A DNA stretch of 64,000 nucleotides from Tillus elongatus (taxonomy: Eukaryota > Arthropoda > Insecta > Coleoptera > Cleridae): contig OZ023270.1 of the NCBI GenBank assembly GCA_964006375.1, forward strand, positions 71,638,082-71,702,081. Reading direction: 5' to 3'. The translations under genes and the position numbers were made by a program. Under the pieces are notes generated by a model. That model was not told the DNA's origin, searched no databases, and saw only the letters and a program-made list of their open reading frames with translations. Positions 13,167 to 27,007 of this stretch are shown here, one piece after another; position 1 is the first letter of the stretch; each line of letters begins with the position of its first letter.

Positions 13167-14377
13167 GCACTAGAACAAATCTAATTGGTTTGATTTTCAA
13201 GATACAATTTTTTTTCTTGGAAATCTTAAGTTCCGTAGTGGTACCTAACCTTAATGTCCACTACTTACCTTTTAATCATTTACACAACCAATAAAAAAGT
13301 AACACAATAAAACAATAATAAATTGTGTACATACCTTTATTAAAAATGTATGTCTTCAGAACTATAAACTTACAAAACGAGTATAAAAGTATCAAAATTT
13401 ATACTGATATGCAACATAGTAGTAAAAGTATCAAAATTTTCATAGAGTATCAAATCAGATCAGTCTTCACAATTTTATTTAACAAGCATTTGGTATAAAT
13501 GACCATTTCTTACATAATACAAGTGGGCAGTGCTGATATTACAAAACTAGCTGCATTTGTTAAAGCATGATAAAACCTTGTTTTCAAAAATTACAAGATT
13601 GTGCTTGTACAATAATATAAATAAATAAATAAATAATAGCTTCCAGTGGGTTTAAATCAATAATAGAAATGTCAAACTAAACCGCAAGGCTATGCCAAAA
13701 ATAAGGGCAGTTAGCTATTCTCGTACATAATAATACTTACGATACTTACTGATAAACTAAGCCATATAATTTATTGCAGCAGCAAGCATATTTAATTGAT
13801 ATTCCAACACTGAATACCTTCAGAAAAAAAGAATAATATAAATAATTTAAGCAAAAGAACTGTAAAAGTAGTAACAAACTATTGTTTAGTATTTCTACCA
13901 ATTAGAGGAGTTTGGGGTATTAGCGTGAACCGAGGAATATTGCAAATTCCATTTTCTGAATACCAACATACCAGTACTTGTTGGACACAAAAAGCAACGC
14001 ATAGTGTGCAAATGAATAGTGCACATACGATTGTTCATCCTGTCTAATGTTTAAGGAACTAGGCTGCCGACACAAGAACTAATCATTAAAAGGCTCCTTT
14101 CAATTAGTGTTCAAAACAGTGTACCAAAGTAATTATTCAACTTTTCAAATTTTGTTTGGGTGAACATATACAACGTAGTATAAGTTTATTTTTAGTAGCT
14201 TCAACGTGTGAAAGTCTCGTGGCACAACCTCATAATCTGTACTTCAAATTTACACATGCTATCGGGACATTAGCATCACTAACTGTTCAGGGTAATAGCA
14301 GAACTGCGCTGTTAATGCATTTATTTCCTTGTGAGCTTTCTATTTCAGTTATATTTATATAATTAATTCAGGGAATT
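13167..14377. other. AT-rich intergenic DNA without recognised features
   Basis: Short (ATAA)n-like sequence is at 13617-13638. No convincing exon, RNA or element. Confidence 0.4.
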
Positions 14378-15597
14378 ATGTCAAACGAAATTTACGTTCA
14401 ACTGGAACAATGAAAATTTACAACTTGCCATAGAGGAAGTTAAATCAAAGAAACTTAACACAAATCAAGCAAGCATACAGTATAATATATATGGTGTACT
14501 CCAGGGTTCGGTTTTGTCACCACTTTTAGTTATTATTTACATTAATGATCTGTATTACTACATGATGCCATTTAAGACTATTTGCTATGCCGACGATACC
14601 ACTTTTATTAGTTCGCACAAAAACACTATCGATATGACTGACTCAATTGGAGAGGAGACTTGTTCGGCTGAGCTGTGGTTCACTAGTAACAGACTCAAGC
14701 TCAACTCTGATAAGACACAACAGCTTATCGTTTCTTCAAATCATAACATAGCAGGTGATGACCCGGTGGGATTGTTGGATCTGATTTTGGATGGTGACCT
14801 GAATTGGGTGGCTCACGTTGAGCAATTAGGAAAAAAACTTTCTGCTACTTTATATCTATTACGTAAATTAAAGCCTCTAGTGAGCCCATATGTGTTGTGG
14901 GCGGTATATTTTTCATTGTTTAACTCAAGATTGAGTTACAGTGTTATTTTATGGGGTAACTCTACCCACTCCATATCCATTTTTAGACTTCAGAAGCAGG
15001 CTATCCGGCTGTTGGTCCCAGGGAGCATTGCCAGCCTCTATTTGTGAAGCATGGGATAATGCCTCTTCCTTCGATGTATATCTATGGCACCCTTCTGAGG
15101 GTACATGAGACAGCAGGAAATTATTTGTTGCGGAGTGATATTCACACGTATAACACACGTAATGCCAGTCTACTATCGGTTCCACGTTGTCGTCTAGATA
15201 TGTCTTCCAGAAACTCGATGAAAGTGGATCTATATAATCATTTACCAGGGAAGATTAGGGCCGTTAACTTGGAAACCTTCAAGTATATCATAAGTCATTT
15301 ATTCTGCAGCATTGTTTTTACTCCATCGACGAGTATACTAATGTGGCTATGCCAGTGTTCTGATCTGGACTGATGTGTTTTTCTTTTTTTTTTTGTCTTT
15401 GTTTTTGTTTTTTTATTTTTTTATTCTGTTACTGTGCTTTGACTGCTGGTTAATTGTGTTTTGTTGTTAGGATAGATTAATTTTAGGCGTTTTTGAATTT
15501 GTATTGCCATGACTGCTTTTAACATGTATGCTGACTTGCTGTAAACATAAACTAATTATGTAACATGGCCAATATATTATCTATCTATCTATCTATA
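14378..15597 (+). mobile_element. 5'-truncated CR1/Jockey-type LINE with (ATCT)n 3' tail
   Basis: From 14490 the frame reads GVLQGSVLSPLLVIIYINDL, then CYADDTTFIS, the reverse-transcriptase catalytic core, then LILDGDLNWVAHVEQLGKKL of the thumb region. After a frameshift near 15045 it continues with SDIHTYNTRNASLLSVPR to the C-terminus at about 15340. The 3' UTR ends with ATTATCTATCTATCTATCTA near 15570-15597, a simple-sequence tail. It is closely related to the LINEs at 29.7-31.2 and 37.4-39.5 kb. Non-functional because of truncation and frameshift. Confidence 0.85.
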
Positions 15598-16066
15598 CCA
15601 TACACAACACTCAAAGATCACATAACCAAAAGATCTCGGAATTTAAAAGGGACTGAGGTTGTACCGAAACAAGTTGTGTGAAGAACTGTCTTCACTCTTG
15701 ATCAGGAAAAAAAACTAGCTGAATGTATCACACTGTCTCGACGATACTATGGAATAACCAGCAGAGAATTCAGATAATTGGTTTATAAGTTCGCTAAGCA
15801 CGTTGGTGTGGAAGAAATATTTACAAATAAAAAAATTAAGATCTGGCTAGATGGCTATATTGGCCCTTTATGAAGACATTAAAATATTTCTTTAAGGTCG
15901 CCTGAAGCAACAAGCCTTAGCAGGGTTATCAGCTTCAACAAAATAGAAGTTGATACATTTTCTCTAACTTGTTATCTCTTTATGAAAAATTTAATTACCC
16001 CGCTAACAATGTAGATGAAAGTGGACTAACCACTGTCCACAAGCGATCAAGAATTATTACTCCCAA

Positions 16067-16909
16067 ATGAATGAAACAAATGGGGAAGATAACCAGTCCC
16101 GAACAGGGAGAACTAGCCACAACAATTTGTTATTTAACGCAACGGGAAATTATGGAGCGCTTTTCATGGTCTTTTTTCATAAAAATATGAATGATACACT
16201 AATGAAAAGTTGTCCGTCTGGTTCAAAGGGGTTCGCTAGTTCAAATGGATGGAGTAACACCGAAATTGTTACAAAATGGATTCATCATTTTGTTGATACC
16301 GTGAAACCTTCAAAGGAACAAAGAGTGTCTTATTCTCATGATAGTCACATTTCACTTCCAGTGTATAATTTGGCAAGAGATAATGGGATAGAAATGGTAT
16401 ATCTGCCGCCCCATACGTCACACAAAACCAAGCCCTTAGATCTAGTATTTTTTGGCCTCTTAAAAACTGCATGCAATAATCGGTGTAATTTTTGGATGAA
16501 AAATAATACTGGAAAAAGTATTACAGTGTACGAAATGGCAGAGTTGTTTTCATTAGCTCATCAAAAAATTGCTACAGCAGCCAAAAGGGTGTACGGTTTT
16601 CAAGAAGCGGGGATTTATCCTTACCAACATACTGTCTTTTCTGAAGAAAATCTTTCAGCTGCAAATGCTTTGCTTCCTCAAAACAAAGATAATGAAAGTA
16701 CCATAGTTCTAGAATTGATCAGAATCACCAACGCAACACCTGTTCCTTCCAGCTCCCTTCATAACTATGTTTGCTCCTCAAATGTTGCTTTCCATGTAGC
16801 AAACGAAAGTCAACACAATGAAATAACTGATCTTTTCGTTCACACAACTTGTGTTGGGCTTACAGAACAAGCTACTGTGAGAAGAAAGAATCAAGCGGAA
16901 CTCCCATGA
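16067..16909 (+). pseudogene. DDE_1-superfamily transposase, catalytic part
   Basis: The 280-residue frame holds LPPHTSHKTKPLDLVFFGLLK-like residues (I see PPHTSHKTKPLD followed by VFFGLLK), the hallmark of pogo/Tigger/Jerky transposases around the third acidic residue region, then AAKRVYGFQEAGIYP. The block that normally reads D-G/N-H-x-S-H reads YSHDSH, so the second catalytic Asp appears replaced by Tyr. With upstream stops and frameshifts this makes a dead gene very likely. The Met at 16067 is internal to the original protein. Confidence 0.75.
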
Positions 16910-17073
16910 AAGGTATTCTGGAAGAAAAGCAAAAAATAAGTATGATAAAAATAAAACAAAACAAGCAAAGCAGAGCATATCCGATGCGAAGAATAATAAA
17001 AAGAATGACAATAAAAACAACAGGAAAATTAAGAAAATAAAAAGAAAGGTTTTCTCTGAGGTGTCATCTGACA

Positions 17074-17352
17074 ATGAGATTATTCTCAGATCCTCTAAAA
17101 GTGAGGGAGACGAAGACTACTTTCAACCCAATGACCTTGAAGCAGAACCCTAAAAGGCATGACTATGTATTAGTAGAATTCAGAATAGGTGACAAAACAA
17201 TAATCTACTATGTGGGAAAAATAGTTAGTGACCTTGATGAAAACCAAAAATTTGAAATCTCTTTCTTCGGAAGAAGTAATAAATTTCAAAATCGTTTTGT
17301 ACTTCCTAATGTTTTAGATATTTCTTTAGTAAAAAAAAAAACATTAAAATGA
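17074..17352 (+). pseudogene. C-terminal accessory segment of the transposase
   Basis: It encodes KRHDYVLVEFRIGDKTIIYY then VGKIVSDL, a small beta-rich module I recall at the C-terminus of many insect DDE_1 transposases. It is separated from the catalytic frame by a frameshift near 16905-17074 in a Lys/Asn-rich linker. The link is by position and resemblance. Confidence 0.5.
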
Positions 17353-17360
17353 TTCTTGTG

Positions 17361-18373
17361 TTATATGGTGTAACTAAGAGACAACAGTCGTATCTGTCAT
17401 TTGGTGTAAATTTTGGAAATTTAAAAATTAATTAACTTCTTATTTTTTGTGGTTTCCTTTTATATTGTTTTGTTAGAAATCTGGAATGTGCTTTTAGTTT
17501 TTAAAACAATAATCTTTCTTCCTTTTCGATTAATGATAATTAATAATTGTTTAACCATTACATTTTTATGTTCGTTAATCACTATATTACTAAGTTAAGA
17601 ATATGTTTTATTATTATTTGGTTGTTTGCCTTATCGGGTATCAGCGTATCAAAGTGCTATTGTAAGCAAGGTACTTGCTTAGTCCTTTCCATTTTATTTA
17701 ATTATGAATAATAAACATCATTCGCTCACGTGAGGTATAATGGGAGTTGTTTTATTATAGGCGCAAGGTATACCTCACAAATTTTTGTAAGGACTGCAAA
17801 TTTGAATTGGCTAAGAAAAATATCACGGAAGAGAGATATATCTTGCGAGTATCTGGGGTTTTCTGGGCACTACAGAGTTAGTGACTATGTGGCCTTCGGA
17901 CAAGTAAGCGCCTTGCGGCACCAACAAGAGAAAACGGGTCGCCGGGTATGGTATAATTAGGGTTGATAGTTTTGGCGTAATTAGAATTTTGAGCAGATAG
18001 TTTCGCGAGAGAATTAGGGTTCGAGAATAGGGAGCTAAAAAGGGCTGTAAGTTTTAAAGAAGGTGGTTTAAACGAGGGTTTTCCGTATACGTGCGTGGGG
18101 TTCTTTAAACTACTGTGATAGTTAGTGTTTTAATCCTATAAGGTTTGACGTAGTTGTATACATACATATACTTAGTTGTATATATTTGAGATTATTTTTG
18201 CTCTTCCAGGTGAGTTTTGTGTTATAACATATAATGTGTAAATGGACTGTTAAGAGATAAATATCTTGAGGCTGATAGAGATCTGTAGAGTATCAGTATC
18301 TAAATTTGAGGTGCAAGGGCTTCAATGAAAACTGAAGTGTATTTACGTTAGATAACTTAGAATGCGATAGTTA
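17361..18373. other. Unassigned intergenic sequence
   Basis: GC content rises at 17720-18110 relative to the surroundings, but no frame there is recognisable. Short near-repeats of GAATTAGGGTT and GAGAATAGGG occur at 17955-18040. Confidence 0.4.
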
Positions 18374-20545
18374 AACTAATTTTGAGGTAATATAAATTTC
18401 AGAGTTAAGTCACGAGGGACTTTGAATAGAATTATGATGGTTTAAATACTAGTTAAGAGCAGGGGATGATAGTTGAGGTAATAGTAATTCCAAAGTGACG
18501 AGGGGCTTTAGATAGTATTTTGACTGTTAAATACTAGTTAAAAATGGAGGATGAGAGTGGAAGATATGGCTTGAGATAATTTATTTATTTATTTATTCAT
18601 ACACCATCCAACAGCTTAAAAGCTAAATTAAGGATGGGCCAATACACAAAACATAATAACAAACAAACTATACAAAAGAGAGTCACAAATTAGATCGCTT
18701 TGAAAAACATTTTTATCTCTGATATATTACATGAGAAGATATCTAGGCGGTCTTGCAGTACAGAGTAATCATTGCACATCTGGTAAATTGGAGACGATCG
18801 CAGCAATCGCGTACGAGCAGTCGGGAGATAGAATGTGCCTGGAAAACGTGCTGCTATACGAGGCACATTGAAATTAAGTTGCTGAAGCAGACTAGGGCAG
18901 TCGAACACAGAATTAACCAGTTTGTATAAAAATATAATGAAACTGCACTGCCTGCGCATCGATAGACTCTGCAGACTAAAGCGAAGAAGTAAACTTTCCT
19001 GAGGAAAACCAATAGACGGATATCGACCATCCTCACGAAAGCTAAGAAATTTTAGAAATTTCCTTTGCACTGATTCTAGACTTGCCACATGTATCTCATA
19101 AGTAGGAGCCGCCACAACTGAGCCATATACAAGTCGAGACCTAACCAAACAACTAAAGAGGAGGAGGAGGGTGTCAGTCTGTGAGAAATTTTTGCTGTTT
19201 CTTATCAGAAACCCAACAGTTTTGTAAGCGGAACTGAAAGTCTGCTCATAGTGTGGTTTAAAAGATAGAGTACCATCAAAAACAATTCCAAGTTCCTTAA
19301 CTGTCCCGGAGCGATCAAGTGGAAGCCCTCTTATATTGTACCCGAAAGTAACTGCGTGCTTATTTCGAGTAAAGGACATCACACAACACTTGGAAACTCC
19401 GACAACACCATTCATCAAGGATCAGAAGACAGTTCTGGAGCTGCAAACAGTCATCAACACTCGAAATATTTGCGAAAATCTTAATATCATCTGCATACAT
19501 TAAAAAAGGAACATGTAAAACATGTTTAACTGGGTCAATAAATATATTAAACAGTAATGGACCGAGTATGCAACCCTGCGGCACTCCCGAAGTTACGTGA
19601 TAGGTGTAAAATTTGAAGCCCCCAACCTCAACAAATTGCCTCCTTCCATCCAGGTAAGATTTGAATAAGCCAAGCAAGCCCTCGGAGAATCCGATAGCCC
19701 TCATCCTGTCAATCAGAACAGAGTGATTTAGACAATCGAAGGCCTTAGATAGATCAGTATACACAACATCAACCTGTGAAGAGCGGTCAAGAGCGGACGC
19801 AATAAACTGTGTAACGTCAACTAAATTTGTCACAGTCGATCTCCCTGGAATGAAACCATGCTGAGAAATAGAGAGTCTGTTTTTTATGTGAAACAGTATT
19901 CGCCGAAAAAGGCAGGCCTCGAAAATCTTACAGAAGACACATAGTATGGCTATTGGTCGATAGTTTGATGGATCACCACTATCCCCCGCCTTGGAGACAG
20001 GGAAAACCCGTGACAGCTTCCAAATCGCGGGAATGTTCCAGATCTAAGAATCAGTCTAAAAATTTTCTTAAGTGGAGTCAGGAAAGCATATAAGCAGTAG
20101 CGCACCAAGAAGCCGGGAACTAAATCAGGTCCACAGGACATGTTAGCCTTATTCTCTTAGCAGCTGTAATAATTTCATCATCTGTAAAGTCATCAACAAA
20201 AAACATTGTGATGTCACCTGAAGCCAGGCTGGCGGCTGTAGGTGATGAGGTGGAGCTGGAACCAGAACATCCTGCAAAATAAGAAGCAAAACTGTCAACT
20301 GCCTGTTGCTGGTTAGATGAATTCCCAATAGAAAAGTTTTGACGGCGCCGAGAAGAGCGGTTCCAGAACCTCTTAGGATTAGACCTTATTTCTCTTTCAA
20401 CCCTCAGAAAGTAGTTTACTCGAGAAAGATAAATGTCTCTCATAATAATGACTAAGTTAAGTCACGAGGGGCTTTGAATAGGGTTATGATTGTGTAGATA
20501 CTAGTTAAAAGTAGGGGATGAGAATGATATTATTTCAGATATAGT
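18374..20545. repeat. Short tandem satellite (about 87-bp unit) split by a LINE
   Basis: Units containing AAGT.ACGAGGG.CTTTGAATAG, then ATACTAGTTAA and GGGGATGA, occur near 18405-18470 and 18490-18565. A third unit (GTCACGAGGGGCTTTGAATA) is at 20459-20525, directly beyond the LINE at 18581-20450. The LINE therefore inserted within the array. Confidence 0.7.
18581..20450 (-). mobile_element. 5'-truncated non-LTR retrotransposon with (AAAT)n-type tail
   Basis: Minus-strand reading from 20443 gives an endonuclease-RT linker (YFLRVEREIRSNPKRFWN), then DLIPGFLVRYC, STVTNLVDVTQFIASAL, YTDLSKAFDCLNHSVL, TSGVPQGCILGPLLFNIFI and FLMYADDIKIF, the core reverse-transcriptase blocks. A frameshift near 19400 leads to the thumb and C-terminal region ending at 18690. 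The tail appears on the plus strand as TTATTTATTTATTTATTC at 18581. Frameshifts make it inactive. It resembles the LINE at 34869-36044. Confidence 0.85.
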
Positions 20546-21961
20546 AATGACTTAATTTTGTTATATGACTTTTATTTGTCGGTAACAGATGTGTTAATTT
20601 AGCTTCATTATCAGTTTGAGGAGCAATTACATAAATTCGTGTTTTGAAATTAATTTGTCTTTAACCTGTTTGTATGAATTTATTTTCTCAAACACATTAA
20701 AGTAGTTCTTAAAATTAAACGACCCTGCTTTTATTCCCCAGTTATGAAACCCCTCATTTTAAATCAGAAACTATTATATGAGGGTGACTTAAGGGTCATA
20801 GGTATATGTTATTGTAGATGCATAGTAAAATTTGGGTTTAATTAAACACCAATCCTCTACCATATCATTCCACATACAATTAACATAGACCTCAATTAAG
20901 GGGCGTTAAAAAGATTTTGGTTTAATATAACAGGTAGCTATCTCTAACAAACGTCCAAGCCGCTCGGGATGCTGACAGTACAATATAAACGATAAAATAC
21001 AAATCGATATAGAGACTATTACCCTGAGAGTTCCGGGTAATAGTGTTAATGATTTTTTCACTTAAGACGTGGTAATCTGGTACTAGATTGAAATTTGCTA
21101 ATTATTATGAGTATCTACAAACTACTCACTTGGGAGTATAGCTACACACCTCGTAGGAAATTTACTAATTAATAGTGTTTTCATGAACAATTAAAATTTT
21201 GCATGCACTAATACCCCAATCTCCTCTACGTTATGCTAAAAACTACAACTATCTTGTCTAAAAGAAGACTTATTATTGTCATTTTCATACTAATCTGGGG
21301 AATTTAGTAACAAATAAAATATATAGCAAAAACTGTAACAAAAAATTCAAATGTGTTCAAACGTACTTTAAAAAATCATAAGACCGTCAGGTTCATATTT
21401 AATAAAAATTAAAAATCTAAGTACCAATACAAGAACCAACATGATGTCAACATTTACATGCATTAATTTTTACCAGTACCAAGTAACCATTGCAGATTTT
21501 ATTTTACTAAGACCTGTCAGTAACAATTCAAAACATCGACTGCTGATAGATAAAGTTTGGTGTCTTCAATGCACGCTGACGCGATTGTTACACAGTTTTT
21601 TTAACAATTTCCCAGTACGGTCCTGTCCCGTGGCATCTCCTTTCCTCCTAAACATTGCACCTGACATAATGTTTACATTGAGTTTGGGAATCCCTAGAAT
21701 ATTCTAGACTCATGGGTCGTCGCCATTATAACTGACAGTTTACATGTCGCTTTCAATACGGCGCTAGTACCGGTACGTGTTTGGACTGTTTCTTATATAT
21801 TCGGGTATTAGGAACATTATTTCTGAAATTGTGCGTTGTTTACCTTGTTCTGTTAATGACCAGTGGTATTATAGTGGCTTATAAGGTGCATGTGTGGCCC
21901 TTTTCTTAGTCGGTGACGTGTTATTTGTTTCCTATGTTGTTTTTGTGATGACGATATTGCC
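20546..21961. other. Intergenic DNA and probable promoter of the next gene
   Basis: 20546-21700 shows no recognised feature. From 21715 base composition becomes less AT-rich up to the Met at 21962, as expected for a promoter or 5' UTR. No TATA box or initiator is clear enough to call. Confidence 0.4.
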
Positions 21962-22045
21962 ATGTCGGAGGCCGTCAGATTACAAGGTCAGGCCAGGTTG
22001 CTTACAGGAGGGTCGGACCTATATCATTTGCTTGAGATGGGAAAG
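21962..22045 (+). CDS. Small unknown gene, exon 1
   Basis: It starts at the Met of MSEAVRLQGQ and ends at a GTAAGT donor in phase 0. Confidence 0.55.
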
Positions 22046-22448
22046 GTAAGTGTTGTATAAATTTGATGTTCTTTTGGGAAATCCTTAAGTAGACGGGTCC
22101 TGTCATTTCATGCATTGCGAGAGCGGCATTGCCGGACGGTGCTTATTGCTCTAGGGGACTACCTGAACTGACCTTCCTGACCTACAGGACCCTAGAGCAT
22201 TAAGCACCATCCGGCGATGCCGCTCTCTCGATGATGGACGGGACCCGTCTACTTAAGTATCGCCCTTGTATTGTAGTATGGGTTTTCCTTCCTCTGGCGT
22301 TCCACTTTTTTTCTTGTAGGTTGTGCATCTAGAGGTCCTAGGCATGTTTCAGAAAAAAATAATTGAAAAGCGTTCGGGAGTTAAACTGCAAATTTACCAA
22401 GAGATCTTTCAAATGAGGTATGACAAGACCCGGGAACGGTCGGCTTAA
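21962..22448 (+). CDS. Small two-exon gene, 70-residue protein of unknown function
   Basis: Exon 1 is 21962-22045 (28 codons) and ends GGAAAG|GTAAGT. Exon 2 is 22320-22448, after the acceptor TTTTTTCTTGTAG. Both splices are canonical and phase 0, and the joined frame closes with TAA. A polyadenylation signal AATAAA lies at 22511, 63 bp past the stop. The protein is predicted mainly helical, with no signal peptide, membrane segment or cysteine. It includes GGSDLYHLLEMGKVVHLEVL and IIEKRSGVKLQIYQEIFQMR. I do not recognise the family. The intron contains a palindromic MITE. An alternative donor AG|GTATGA sits just before the stop codon, so a longer isoform is possible. Support is structural, not by homology. 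Confidence 0.55.
22084..22257. mobile_element. Palindromic MITE in the intron of the small gene
   Basis: Arms of about 70 bp (CTTAAGTAGACGGGTCC... and ...GGACCCGTCTACTTAAG-like) are inverted at high identity around a loop of about 30 bp. A partial relative (ATAGAGCAGTAAGCACTG) is at 22717-22740. Some mismatches pair as G-T, so an RNA copy would still fold. Confidence 0.8.
22320..22448 (+). CDS. Small unknown gene, exon 2 with stop
   Basis: It follows a pyrimidine-rich acceptor tract and ends YDKTRERSA-stop. Confidence 0.55.
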   Translation, partial: VVHLEVLGMFQKKIIEKRSGVKLQIYQEIFQMRYDKTRERSA

Positions 22449-22510
22449 CCGCAACTACATATTAACGTGATTATAATAGAATATGGCCTAAAAACAGTTG
22501 TACATACCTT

Positions 22511-22516
22511 AATAAA
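22511..22516 (+). terminator. Polyadenylation signal of the small gene
   Basis: AATAAA 63 bp after the stop codon at 22448. Confidence 0.5.
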
Positions 22517-22529
22517 GTAAAACAGTGTG

Positions 22530-23467
22530 GTATATTTCGTTTTTAATAACCTTTCAATGATAAACGCAATTAAAACGTTTCGATTTGCAAAAAAAAACCT
22601 GTATTTTTGTAGTTGAGATTATGACTGTTGTTTCGTTGACATGATAGGCGTTGTTGTCAGTTTCGAAGCTATTTACTTGTTACTGGGGGGATGTGAAGGT
22701 CAGGTCAGGCAGGCCGATAGAGCAGTAAGCACTGTCTGGCAGTATATTCATTCAATGTGGCAACGCTGCTAAAAATTTACAGTTCGAATCGTGAAATTGG
22801 TGCATTTTTTGAAATTTCACTTCTCAATTATTCTGTTATTCCTGGTTTTTCCGTACATTTTTTTCCGGATTATAAATCTTCGTTACGTACTCCTTCTTGT
22901 GGTGTGCGCCGTTTTGCTAGATTCCAGTTGCGGTTAAGTCGACCGTCCCCCAAGCCCCTATTTCTTATTTAAAAATTTGGCTGTTGCAACTGTCACTTGA
23001 AAGTTGAATGTAGGGGTGAAGTTTTCAGTTTGCAGGATGTCATTTTTCATCTAAAATTAAGTGTTTTGGGATTTTTTACAAATATACATGCCCAATAATT
23101 GAGATACAGTTTTTGTCTTGCTGAATAGATTTATACACTTAAAGTAGATAAGTTTGACATTTCCAACGATCCTGGGCGATAATTGCAGACAAGAATTCAA
23201 TGTCTGAAAGATAACCTGTACCTGTATCTATGAATGATAAACAGCATGAACTTTAAAACTAATGTAAAATTAGCCTCAAAAATTGAGACTAGTAAATTTG
23301 AGTAACAATTTACAATGAATCAGATGCCACTGGTGCAAGATTATTATTAATGTCCGACAACATAGCATGACACTTTGAACATTCGAACGATACGGAACAC
23401 ATAGGAGAGAAACTGCTATGTAAACCGCAAGATTACCCACTTTCTTAAAGGAAGCAAGAAACTTTAT
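22530..23467. other. Intergenic DNA without recognised features
   Basis: Apart from the MITE fragment at 22717-22740 I see no element or exon. Confidence 0.4.
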
Positions 23468-26274
<2,807 letters not shown>

Positions 26275-26277
26275 AAC

Positions 26278-26283
26278 TTTATT
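26278..26283 (-). terminator. Polyadenylation signal of the minus-strand gene at 26.4-27.0 kb
   Basis: TTTATT on the plus strand gives AATAAA on the minus strand, about 80 bp past the stop codon and directly next to the foldback's right end. Confidence 0.5.
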
Positions 26284-26364
26284 AACTAAACACTAATTTA
26301 CCTTAATTTAAAAATGCATGGTACTTAGACCTTTTTACATGAAAATTCTGCAGCAATTACATAA

Positions 26365-26568
26365 TTAGGTGATATGTTTTTCAACATCTTGTGGTATATT
26401 TTCTTTATTGTATGTAGTTGCTTGGTATGGGCTTTCAACACCAAAAGGACTATATAGCTTGGTAGGAGTTCTTCCTAAAATTTGTTTTGAAAATGTATGT
26501 GGGGTGATAGCTGGTGTCATTGGTCCCTCTTCAAGGATTTGTCTTCGTTTTGTTGATACACGAAATTT
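26365..26568 (-). CDS. KEN-box protein gene, exon 2
   Basis: It encodes residues 96-162 and the stop. It carries the TP-rich stretch and the KEN box. Confidence 0.75.
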   Translation of the reverse strand, partial: KFRVSTKRRQILEEGPMTPAITPHTFSKQILGRTPTKLYSPFGVESPYQATTYNKENIPQDVEKHIT

Positions 26569-27007
26569 CTGTAATAAACATCCATGTATTAAGGTAACGG
26601 TTCACTTTGCGTAATCCCAAAATCAATCTTTACCAATACTATATTCTACAGCCTTAATTACGGAATGCTCATATTTTAAATGCATTTTCTAGATATAGAC
26701 GCATATTTTAAGGTCGGCTTACCTGAGTTATTGTTCCTAAAGTTGTTCGTACACTATTAAAGGTTTTGGTCAGTTTTTCAGCACCATTTCTAAAAGCTCT
26801 TCTTGTATCGTTCAGTGATAAAACAGACATCACACTCCTATCCAATTTTTTCGCTGGTTCCGGTTTCTCTTTTTCACATTCGTCAAAATTATACTGTAAT
26901 TTTCTCCGGCAGTTTTGTATTGAGGAACTGGTCGATGTTGAACTGTTTGAGCTTGTGGCAAAATTGTTACGTCTAAAGTTGAATGAGTCATCCTTATTCG
27001 ATTGCAT
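26365..27007 (-). CDS. Two-exon gene for a 162-residue basic, Ser/Thr-Pro-rich protein with a KEN box; mitotic-regulator-like
   Basis: Exon 1 (27007-26723, 95 codons) begins at the first Met after an in-frame TAA and ends ACTCAG|GTAAG. Exon 2 (26568-26365, 67 codons and TAA) follows ATTACAG. Both are phase 0. Residues 1-50 are Ser/Thr-rich. Residues 60-97 hold VLSLNDTRRAFRNGAEKLTK and VRTTLGTITQ. The C-terminal exon has KRRQILEEGP, proline-directed TPAITPH and RTPTKLYSP sites, and YNKENIPQDVE, a KEN box followed by D at the usual spacing. KEN boxes direct APC/C-dependent destruction, and SP/TP sites suit CDK control. The TTLGTITQ segment is faintly like the KSALGAVSQ segment of vertebrate PIMREG; I cannot prove orthology. 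No membrane segment is present. It is divergent from GOSR1, 1.8 kb away. Confidence 0.75.
26723..27007 (-). CDS. KEN-box protein gene, exon 1
   Basis: It encodes residues 1-95, with a phase-0 donor. Confidence 0.75.

Larger units (their letters stand above)
15598..17360 (+). mobile_element. Degenerate pogo/Tigger-like DNA transposon
   Basis: The 5' part (15598-15880) carries stop-interrupted sequence like the helix-turn-helix DNA-binding half of these transposases (TLKDHITKRSRNLKG, YGITSREF). The catalytic half is open at 16067-16909 and a C-terminal segment follows at 17074-17352. Terminal inverted repeats were not identified. Confidence 0.75.
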
